Assembly (NCBI GenBank): GCA_030704615.1
Contig: CM060733.1
Location: forward strand, 47,058,001-47,122,000
DNA length: 64,000 bases
Reading direction: 5' to 3'
DNA from: Takakia lepidozioides
Taxonomy: Eukaryota; Streptophyta; Takakiopsida; Takakiales; Takakiaceae
In this document: piece by piece, positions 55,530 to 64,000 of the stretch
How positions within the stretch are numbered: the stretch's first letter is position 1
Layout: every line of letters begins with the position of its first letter
Position numbers and translations under genes: made by a program
The notes under the pieces: generated by a model
What the model saw: only the letters and a program-made list of their open reading frames with translations
What the model was told of the DNA's origin: nothing
The model's database searches: none

Positions 55530-57470
55530 TTAGAACACTGTGGCAGGCCATGAGTGTACTCATTCATGGATGGCTTCAGTGGTTATAATCAGTGCAAGTG
55601 GCAGAAAAGGACCAAGGAAAACAGCTTTCATCACAGACTGGGGGGCTTATGGCATACAAAGTCATGCCCTTTGGCCTTTGTATGCACCAGCGACCTTCAG
55701 AGAGTGATAAGTGAATCTTTTCATGAGATCTGGATGATTTCATGCAGGTTTTTTGGATGATTTCAGTGTGTAAACAGCTCTAAGAAGGAGCACTTGCATA
55801 ATTGGAGTTATGCCTGGCCAGATGCGATGATAGGTCTGGGATTTAATCCAGAGAAGTGTACTTCTGTGTGAACTCAGGGTGCTCTTGGACCATTGTGTGT
55901 AAGAAGGGACTTCTTTGTGGATCCCAGGAAGACAGAGTCCATTAAAGTCTCTCCACCACCAGTGAATGTTAAGAGTTTCAAGGAGATTCCTTGGGCAAAC
56001 CAGTTTATTACAGAAGATTTGTCAAAAGGTATGCACAATACAGCACCATTGAGAATCTTCTAAGAAAGAAAGTGCAGTGTTTGCCTGGACGCTGAATGTC
56101 AACAGGCGTTTGAGGAACTTACACTATCATTTGTCACGACTAACAACAGGAGAGGCCGCCACAGGAGTGGACGATCAGTTACCTGATGCGAGTTTATTTG
56201 TAATGGAGGTGCAAGGAAGTGCAGATGAATGGTTAGATTGGCAGTGGCCAATCAGATACTACCTTGCTCATGGTCAGTGCCCACCTAGTTATGGTAAGGA
56301 GCAGAGGAAGAGAATTGCTATCAGAGCTTTACCTTATACTATGGTAGGAAGCAGAACGTATAAGTTAGGACCTGATGGAGTACTAAACGATGCTTGTACC
56401 ACCATGAAGTAAATAAGTCTTGGAGGAAGTTCATAAAGGAGTGGCTGGAGGTCATTTTGGAGAAGAGACTACCAGTAGAAAGATACTACTCGCAGGATAC
56501 TGGTGGCCTACTTTGTTCAAAGATGTACATGAGTATTGTCAGAAGTGTGATGAATGTCAGAGGCTAGGACCTTGCAGAGATCTGGAAGAATGGCCTTGCA
56601 TCCTACAATGCCTACGGAACCATTTCAGAAATGGGGACTAGACTTTGTTGGACCAATTAATCCACCATCAAGAATACACGAACAGGTACATAATTACAGC
56701 CACTGATTATACTACAAAGTGGGTGGAAGCTAAGCTTTGAGGGACAACACAGCCAAGTCCACACAAGGTTCCTGTACGAGAACATACTTACACGATTTGG
56801 GGATGTCCTTAAATTTATCAGTGATCAAGGAAGTCACTTCATGAATGAGACCATTGAGTTGTTGACTAAAGAGTTTATGATTGTGCATAGAAAGAGTACA
56901 ACATATTACCCACAGGGTAATGGGCAGGCAGAGGCTACCAACAAAATACTATGTACTATCTTGGCTAAGATAGTCAATGCAAACAGAACGGATTGGGATA
57001 CAAAGCTGCTGACAGCTTTGTGGTCATACAGGACTTCATATAAAGTCACAACTAAGTATACACCATTCCAATTAGTTTATGGTATGGAAGCCTTACTTCC
57101 AGTGGAATTCCTGTTACTACCATGAGAACAGGGAGTGGGGAAAAGAATGGAATTGCAAGACTCCATCAAGGTCAGGAAACATGAATTATACCATGTGGAA
57201 GAAGTACGTGCTGATGCAGCTGATAATATGACCAGAATTCCAGATGAAGCGAAAAGAACAGTTTGATGAAGGCAAGTAAAAGACTTTTAAGACGGGGGAT
57301 TTGGTTCTATGGTTGCAGAAGAAAGGAAAGATTCAAGCTTCTAAGCTCAAATCACCGTGGAAAGGACCTTATGTCATACAAAAGATGTATGATAACAACA
57401 CCGCCATGTACAAACCATTAACAAAGAAATGCTGGAAGAGTGAATGCAAATAAGTTGAAGGGGTACAGTG
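55530..57470 (+). pseudogene. Ty3/gypsy pol relic (RT, RNase H remnant, integrase)
   Basis: Reading + frames: RT at 55554-55760 (SFMDGFSGYNQ, the motif before the YVDD box; several frame breaks), an RNase H-side remnant near 56085 (ECQQAFEELTL) and a linker with RALPYTMVGSRTYKLGPDGV. Integrase follows: the zinc-binding H...H...C..C motif at about 56425-56560 (EVHKGVAGGHFG, YCQKCDECQRLG), the first catalytic Asp (GLDFVGP, about 56640), the second Asp and the Glu in 56841-57125 (SDQGSHF just upstream, GNGQAEATNK), and FQLVYGMEALLPVEF. A C-terminal KFKTGDLVLW-like part lies near 57290-57400. Stops and frameshifts make it non-functional. No gag or LTR of this element could be assigned. It sits between the two inverted gag-only elements but has the wrong order to belong to the + copy. 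Confidence 0.85.
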
Positions 57471-57604
57471 GTATCCATGACAAACCCCTGCAGCATGATT
57501 TGCATGTTGAACCACAAGAGCAGTCACGGCTGCACCAGTGTTACGAACGGAGTATGGACACTAGTTGCTAGGCCCAGCATATACGACCAGGGTGGGCAAA
57601 AAAA

Positions 57605-57870
57605 CGTAACACAGCCATATCACAGCCCGCCAAGGCGCACACAGCTTATCACAGCCCATCACGACGTGACACAGCCAACCACAGCCCTCACGACGTGACA
57701 CAGGACACACCTATCACAAGCCAATCACGACGCAACACAGCCTATACACAAACACAGCGTGTCACAAACCCAACAACACGCCTATCACAGCAGCTTACCA
57801 CAGTGCATCACACCTATCACAGGGTAACACAGTATGACACAGCCCTGTCACAGCTCAACACAGGCCTACT
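57605..57870. repeat. CACAGCC minisatellite
   Basis: About twenty-five CACAGCC and CACAACGC-like units, for example ATCACAGCCCATCACGACG. A TGTTACGAACGGAG at about 57540 could be an LTR start of another element, but there is no polypurine tract before it and no match to the 62.1 kb LTR. Confidence 0.75.
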
Positions 57871-58615
57871 AAAATTACACGACCATAGAATCAGTGACAA
57901 GTGGACACATAAAAACTTCAGGAAAATGGATGACGGAAGAGGAAATGGAAATTACTTTAAAATAGACACGTGGAGGTCAGGATGCGACACACACAGCAGA
58001 ATGAAGTGCCGGACAGGTGTCAAAAGAAAGAGGAAAAGAACGGCCGTCAAATGGGATGAAAGGCGGGGCCCATTAATGAATACGGAAAAAGAGAAAACAA
58101 ACGAACGGCAAGTACAGAAAAGCTGAATTCATGTCGCATGTGTGATCTAGTGGACTATCCAACAGGAAAGTCCACTAAAGAAGATAAAAGTTAAAATCCA
58201 GTCACAGCAAATACAGCCAATAGAAAACCAGAGAAATGATCAAGAAAATGGAAGAAAATTGAACGCAAGAGGCGGCATCGTTCTGAGTAACGGCGTCTCG
58301 ACAGGACAGACCATAAATGCTATAACTTGGAAACTATGGAGGAACTAACCAACTATACGCTCGCAATATTACTTACGCAATGGCATAGACACGAAACGAC
58401 AGAGCTGAGCTTTTCTCTTGAACAATGCTTGCAAGCCCCGCAGGCTTACAAGAGATTACCCATAGCTTTCTGCGGCAACCATACGTTTCTGCTTTGTGCA
58501 CTACAGGCATTTCTGCAGTTGTTACAGCCAAAGTAGTTCGTGAGTCTAAGATGAAGAGAGTGAGAGGAATGGAGGAAATCAGGTGAAGAGCACCACAATT
58601 CTGCAGAAACAAACG
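57871..58615. other. Probable leader region of the plus-strand gag-only element
   Basis: A-rich sequence without credible coding or LTR ends. If the element has a 5' LTR it should be here or further left, but nothing matching TGTTAGAGG...GCGCGACA is visible. Confidence 0.35.
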
Positions 58616-61600
58616 ATGGCTACCCCACAGACGATAAAGATACTGGAGGAGCTGAGATTGGAAGGATTGCAAAGTCTATATTGGACACTACACCATAGAC
58701 AGTACATGTTACAATTTTGCAGAACTTTGAGCCAAGGACAGGAACAACAACGTGAAGGGAGTTGAATTAATGCTTACTCCCCTATACCTCCAGCAATTGT
58801 TTCAATTGCCAACAGGTCGGTGTATGTGGGGGAACACAGGGCAAGACTGCAAAGGGGACTTATTCCAAGAGGGAGTTTCTTTAAAACTCAGGGTTATGCT
58901 TGTACCAAAGCTGTGTTACCCAGGGTTAAAAGAGATAGGCCAGGTATTGAACGTTCTATTTGCCCTGAAACAGAACCAACAATATTTGAGCAGATCCTTC
59001 ACAGAGGAAATACTCAAAGGCCTGAAGGGACAAGAGAAACAATGGGCGGACATTATGTACAACGCACTAGTAGAGGAGATGAAAAGATTACAAGGTACTA
59101 CCGCAAAGTCTCCTATCATAGTGTCTGGCCCAATCATTGCTCAAATAATCCTAATTCTGGCATACTTAATGCACAAGAAAGGAAGGAAATGGGAGTGTTT
59201 TGAGCCAGAAACAACTGCAATGGAAGAGCAAGGCTCTTCACACAGTGAGGGTGGACTAGCAGCACAACCCGAGACTAAGAGGCAGAGAAGGGGAAAGACT
59301 GTAGTGGCGGATCCACTGGCTTCACGGATTCCGCATGATATGTTTCCCAAGCTCATGACCAGGAAGGGGCACAACAGCACAAAAGAATGTTATTACTGGA
59401 AGCAGGACCTTCAGAGAGGGAGGAGGAAGTTACTTCTGCATCACAGCCAACACAGCCACTTGAACGACTTGTCACAAGGTCACAAGTTATCCATGCAGCT
59501 CACCCAAAATAATTGATTTGGAAAGTGAAGGGATAGAGATTCCAACTACAAGCAGATAGTGGCAGAAATAGAGAAAGGGGACCTTCTCTATGAATATTCT
59601 GGTCTGATCAAGGAGACAGAAATCCCAGAGGTGCAACAGTTGCCCAAGGGAAATCCTGAGGTGCATATAATGCACACACCTGTGTTGGAGGTACCACAGG
59701 CGGAAGGTCATGACACTGTACACCAGTCATAGATGAAGTAGTTCAGGAAGAAATCCGGTGGGACAATGGCCTGAATGGTTAGTGAGACATCATACTGTTG
59801 AAGATCGGGAGGAACAGCAGCAACCTCACCGATGACCCTCAACAGGCAATGCTGATGAGTTCCATAGGCAGGAGGACACTTAATTTGTTGGGGACTTATG
59901 TCAAATCCCATGTTCCAATTACCCAATTGACAGCCTTGAAAGAAGAACTCAGGAAGAGTTTGAGGCTCGACTTGCCACTGAGTGTGCAAACCAGGTCGAT
60001 GAAGAGGTCACTCTCAAGATGAAGCAGGACTTGGGCAATACAGAAATGGCTTTGCAGTTGGCCAAGCAACAACTGATTGAGGCCAACCTCACGCAAGACC
60101 ATTGCACGAAGCACATAAGCAACAGCTATACCAAATGCAGGTGCAGCATGAAATCAAGCAAGTTGCAGAACTGAATGCACTAACATACGGAGTTGCAGAA
60201 GTGCATAACAGGATGGCGTTACAATGTGCTACATTAACAACTATGCTTGACCAATCAACAAAAGAAATAAACAGTCAAGCGGAAAAATGTACGAAGCCAG
60301 AAGAAGAGAATGTTGAGCCAATGAAGCTCATTGTCGATATGAAGAATACAATATGTCGCCATGAAGATACTTTCAAGCAATACACAGGCAGAGGGAAGCG
60401 ATCAAGAGAAACACATCGTGGAGTTGCAACAAACCATCGTGGCCAATAGAAATGAAATCGCGGTCAGTAACAAGCTTCGAAGGAAGCCAATAATCTACTT
60501 ACTTGCTGCCTATGCGCAATTGGTTGAGCCCAGGCGAAGCGCATGGAGGCTTTACAACAGCAGTTGGAATTGTACAAGCTAAGAGAAGAGCAAACTCTCA
60601 GGGGAACCACATGCAGCTTGGTGGATAACAGCCTTATGCAGGTCTGGTTAGCACAAGGGCCAGTAGAGGGCAAAAGCCCACGGAAGCTCACCCAAAGCAA
60701 AATGAATGAGCTCAGACTGCAGGTGCAAACATTGCCACAACTACTATAGACAATGTCTATAGTAGGATAGCAGAGTTACAAGAGGATGTAGACGGACTCC
60801 AGACTCAAGTGGAAGACCTCACTTCAAACATCGACCAAAGAGTCTATATCCCTCAGAACAGCTAATGGCTTCTTATTTGCAAGCCAGAACTCTGGCTTTT
60901 CAGTCTTCACAGGAGGTGCAGGAGATGCCAATGATAGAGGAGCCAGTACCACCACCACCACAACAGGTCACTGTACCAATAGCTGAACCTGTGGTTACTA
61001 CAACCACACCACAGCCGAGGTATGGGGCAATGCCGCTTTTTAACCCACCTAAAACTCCAGCTGCAAGGGAGTACAGCAGGGCTATGCTTATGCCCTTCAA
61101 CCAAATTCCCATCATGTTGGATTTGGCTTGGAAAGAATTTAGTCCTCCGCAGTCATTCGCACATTACTACCAAATCATGCGTATTTGGCTGCCAGTGGCA
61201 ACTAGGACTAAAGTTCTTCCAAACAATCGACATATTGAAGATCATCACTTTGCACATACTGGCACGAGGCAGGTACCCATGTTGAGGGAATTGGTTGCTT
61301 TTCCAGGTTGTACATGGACTCATTTATACCAAGACCAAGGAGATAGCAAGTATTTGTCATGGGGTGCGGGCTATACTACGCTGCTTGTTTTCTGGTACGT
61401 TACCACATTGAGCAACAAAGATGCAAACACGCTTTCAAAGTTACTCCAGTGGAGATCATTGGTATTACCTTCGGTGCACCTCATATGTACCTATATGACC
61501 CAAAAGTTATGATGCAGAAGGATTCTCAAATTCGTTGATGGTTTCAAGCAGCCTGCACCAATTGTCAACACAGAAATTCGGACTTGATGACATTTTCTAT

Positions 61601-62090
61601 AAGGGACATGTGGCATGGAAGTACTTGCACGCTGCACCAGTAATTGGTACCCCACTCATCTGGACAGACAAGGAACTCAGTGCCTACACAATTTTGCTGT
61701 TCAGAGGTTACAACAACAAGTTGTAAAATACAAACTTCCAGACATGGTAGGACAGCATTGTATGCCCCAGATGATTCCACAAAAAGTTCGAAATTAAAAC
61801 ACCTGAGAGGCGATGAGGATTCTGATACAACTGTTTCTTCACACAATCTTTTGACATGGGAGAAGACTATGCAATTCAGATGGAAGAGAAGAAACAAAGG
61901 GGATCTCCTATGCCGGAAAATTACCTCGATATCAGCCTCCAGAAGGCCTCACTTATCCAGGTAGTGATCAACCATCTCCATCAACCAGAGACAGACCTCG
62001 GGCTCGTACACACAGCCCACCACGAAACTCTCAACGTCAACAAGGTGCTCACTCACAAAGGTTTGCTACTCGGAAACAGTAAACCGTGAG
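58616..62090 (+). pseudogene. Gag-like protein of LTR element, plus copy
   Basis: It starts MATPQTIKILEELRLEGLQS at 58616, one frame away from VKGVELMLTPLYLQQLFQLP (58755 on). It continues with SFTEEILKGLKGQEKQWADI and PIIAQIILILAYLMHKKGRK, which resembles the putative plant transposon protein domain, then QPETKRQRRGKTVVADPLAS. A coiled-coil region (about 60100-60460), the Pro-rich MASYLQARTLAFQSSQEVQE block (60865-61512) and a basic tail near 61900-62085 follow. At least four frame changes disrupt it. Sequence and order match the minus copy throughout. No protease, reverse transcriptase or integrase motif is present between the gag region and the polypurine tract, so this looks like a gag-only (TR-GAG type) non-autonomous element. 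Confidence 0.72.
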
Positions 62091-62103
62091 GACACGGCTT
62101 TTT

Positions 62104-62117
62104 GAGGGGGGAAGGGG
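62104..62117 (+). promoter_or_regulatory. Polypurine tract of the plus-strand element
   Basis: GAGGGGGGAAGGGG lies 3 bp before the LTR start TGTTAGAGG and just after a CCGTG-AGGA-CACGG hairpin. The same arrangement is found reversed at 50505-50545. A purine run at this place primes plus-strand DNA synthesis in LTR retroelements. Confidence 0.8.
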
Positions 62118-62120
62118 TAA

Positions 62121-63051
62121 TGTTAGAGGACTGTAGGGGACTTAGACACTTATACGGGATCTGTAGGGTACCCTTAATTTTTGCACAGACTGAGACCAAC
62201 AGGAGCCTTAGGGGTGACAGCAGCGCACTGTAGAGGGGGGTTACATAGCCCACACAGCCGACACAGCAGTCACAGGCCACACAGCCAACACAGCCCGTCA
62301 CAGTCGTCACAGCCCACACAGCCCGTCACAGTCGTCACAGCAGACACAGCCCACACAGCCCACACAGCCAGTCACAGCCCGGCACAGCCACACAGCCAGT
62401 CACAGCCAAACACAGCCAGTCACCGCTTGACACAGCTGTCACGATAATAGGGAACGAAGAGTAGGACAGGGAACGACTGTGGGGAACAACACCTGTGAAG
62501 GGAACATGTTAGTTCACATACGACGGTTAGAGAGGGAAACGGTTAGAACCGCGGATAGGAGGATAAAGGGAGAAACGGGGAATGAAGGAGGATCATTATT
62601 CGGAGGGGGACTTCGGAGTCAGGCAGGAGATGGAGAGCACGATGAAGGAGGAAAGAGGATTAGTAGATGCTTGTTATATGCAAAGCGGTAGTGATATTGT
62701 AGAGCAGATTAGAGACATAATGGCTTCGGCCTGATACCTGATAAATCATAATCTGATACTTATACGATACAATCACACTGTGTAGAGAGATCTGAGAGAA
62801 GCTGTGGATTGAATGGATGAGTGAAGGAAACCGATAGATTGATGAAGCAACTGATACTTAATTATCAATGCCAAAGGTAGCTAAGATGAATGCGAAAAGG
62901 GAAACGCATAGGAAACACCCCCATGATACACTAGCTGTAGGTCATGACTGATTGTTCTGCGCGGGCTGAGTACTTAGAGATTTCCAACTCTTCTATCTTG
63001 GAGTTTCCGCCTCGGATAGCGAAGGGATGGGTGAGTAAAAGCCGCGCGACA
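62121..63051 (+). mobile_element. 3' LTR of the plus-strand gag-only element
   Basis: Starts TGTTAGAGGACTGT and ends GCCGCGCGACA. Both borders are set by the inverted copy at 49426-50504, where similarity starts and stops at the same bases. It holds a CACAGCC minisatellite at 62245-62440. The 931-bp length is usual for plant LTRs. Bases after the end are GTTCA; the matching upstream target duplication cannot be checked because no 5' LTR is visible. Confidence 0.85.
62245..62440. repeat. CACAGCC minisatellite inside the plus-copy LTR
   Basis: About twenty units of CACAGCCn to GTCACAGCCn. It is the reverse complement of the array at 50042-50385 and shorter. Confidence 0.85.
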
Positions 63052-63055
63052 GTTC

Positions 63056-63434
63056 ATGCAAGCTGTAGAATTATACTGTAGGGCAGATTAGAGTCACCAT
63101 GGCATTGGCCTGATACCTGATTAATCGTAATCTGATACTTATTCGATACAATCGCACTGTGTAGAGAGACATGAGTGAAGCTGTGGAATGAATGCATGAT
63201 TAACTGGAACTTAGTAGATACTGAAGCAATCTGATGCTTCAGTATACACGGTAAGGTAAATTGATAACATGAAGGCAAGAAGGAATACAAATAGGAAGCA
63301 CAACCATGATTCACTAGCTGCACGTCATGACTGATTGTTTTGAGCGGGCTGAGTGCTTAGAGATATCCAACTCTTCTATCTTGGAGTTTCCACCTCGGAT
63401 AGCGAAGGGATGGATGAGTAAAAGCCGCTCGACA
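63056..63434 (+). mobile_element. Second, truncated LTR copy
   Basis: It matches the 3' part of the LTR from about 62680 on (GCAGATTAGAG, CTGATACCTGAT, ACACTGTGTAGAGAGA-like, CTTCTATCTTGGAGTTTCC) and ends GCCGCTCGACA. It is more diverged from 62121-63051 than that copy is from the minus one, so it comes from an older insertion. It directly follows the complete LTR. Confidence 0.75.
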
Positions 63435-64000
63435 ATGTGGTGTCGTGGAGTGCGATGGTTGCAGGATATGCACAGCAAGGGCGCGGGATGGAGGCTTTGG
63501 AGTCCTATGAGCACCTTCTTCAACACATTTCAACCTGTTTTCCCTATTATCAGAGTCGTCCCTAGATTTTCAGGTTGAATTCTGCAAGTTAGTTTGTTGG
63601 TGCAAAAAGGTGAATGCTTATTGGAAGCGCAAGTCAGCATAGGAACTTGTGTGATAAGTAGGGTTAGGGTGTTTGCTGGAACACATCTAGGCTGTCATTG
63701 TGAGCTGCTAGCAGCAAGGCAAGGATGTGTGCATAATTTGTGCAGAGGCAGAGATAGCTGAAGGAGCAGGGATAGAGAGTGGGTCCAGATTCATCCAAGA
63801 GGGCCAGATTTCAAGCACAATATTACTTATGATTCCATGTGGATCAATAGCTACAAGAAATCTGCATGGATAGATGGTCAACTGGATGCCACAGCAGCAG
63901 CGGCACAACTAATATTTTAATCAAGGCACCTTCTTCAACACATTTCACCCTATTTTTCCCTCTTATCAGAATCGGCCCTAAATTTCCATGTTGAATTCCG
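63435..64000. repeat. Direct repeat pair at window end
   Basis: GCACCTTCTTCAACACATTT starts both 63510-63590 and 63927-64000. The two blocks, about 416 bp apart, stay similar for about 75 bp up to GTTGAATTC. The segment between shows no recognisable gene (a - strand frame at 63708-63908 is not convincing). Confidence 0.55.

Noticed and set aside
57537-57600. LTR start TGTTACGAACGG of the gypsy pol relic
   Set aside because: No polypurine tract precedes it and no second copy was found in the window.
50504-62121. Inverted pair as an assembly artefact of one locus
   Set aside because: The two copies differ by many substitutions, different frame breaks and different LTR lengths, so they are separate insertions, although read-level proof is not available here.

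Overview
Organism and setting. This is a nuclear, intron-bearing eukaryotic sequence, most likely from a streptophyte plant. I suspect a non-flowering lineage, but this cannot be settled from the window. The evidence is a plant-type EDRF1-like TPR protein gene with nine short-intron exons, a small NFD6-like organelle protein gene, a bulb-type (GNA) lectin gene, plant-type Ty3/gypsy pol fragments and a MULE-type transposase relic. There is no bacterial-style operon and no CRISPR, and I recognise no rRNA or tRNA gene. Three runs of 500 Ns are scaffold gaps (3787-4286, 23835-24334, 55022-55521).

Layout. 1-3.8 kb: exons of a repeat-borne gene and a decayed unrecognised gene. 4.3-16.7 kb: a region saturated with a GGGTTACA/TGTAACCC minisatellite. 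It holds a broken MULE transposase gene on the + strand (4.6-7.45 kb), whose intron is filled with the satellite. It also holds a multi-exon gene on the - strand (9.0-14.1 kb), whose protein ends in a Ulp1/C48-like protease domain lacking the catalytic cysteine and whose central exon appears to be satellite read as codons. 17.7-18.2 kb: GNA-type lectin (-). 18.9-22.4 kb: AT-rich DNA carrying arrays of short palindromes (GCGACCGCC...GGCGGTCGC) about every 50 bp, and a second hairpin family (GCTGCAAAACATG...). 24.7-26.7 kb: 3' part of an amidase-signature gene, with the 5' part in or before a gap. 27.0-27.6 kb: reverse transcriptase fragment. 27.9-28.5 kb: NFD6-like gene. 31.8-38.5 kb: complete EDRF1-like gene, the best supported gene here. 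38.5-41.2 kb: unrecognised, possibly coding. 41.8-43.0 kb: repeats and a fold-back element. 44-64 kb: nested transposable elements.

The right-hand third. Two copies of one LTR element lie head to head (about 49.4-54.0 kb on -, 58.6-63.05 kb on +). Each has a polypurine tract, a 3' LTR (TG...CA) and a gag-like protein with a coiled-coil centre and basic tail, but no recognisable pol. The LTRs contain a length-variable CACAGCC minisatellite. The - copy is inserted in one arm of an older inverted duplication (arms 44.7-45.97 and 48.5-49.43 kb), so the other arm preserves the empty site. A Ty3/gypsy pol relic lies between the two copies. A second palindrome array with a GGCGGTACCGCC core sits at 47.65-48.48 kb.

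How it works together. The housekeeping genes (amidase-like, NFD6-like, EDRF1-like) form one quiet block at 24.7-38.5 kb on the + strand and are independent units. The rest is accessory or repeat DNA. Its most unusual features are the satellite that occurs between genes, inside introns and in a reading frame, and the two palindrome arrays with related cores.
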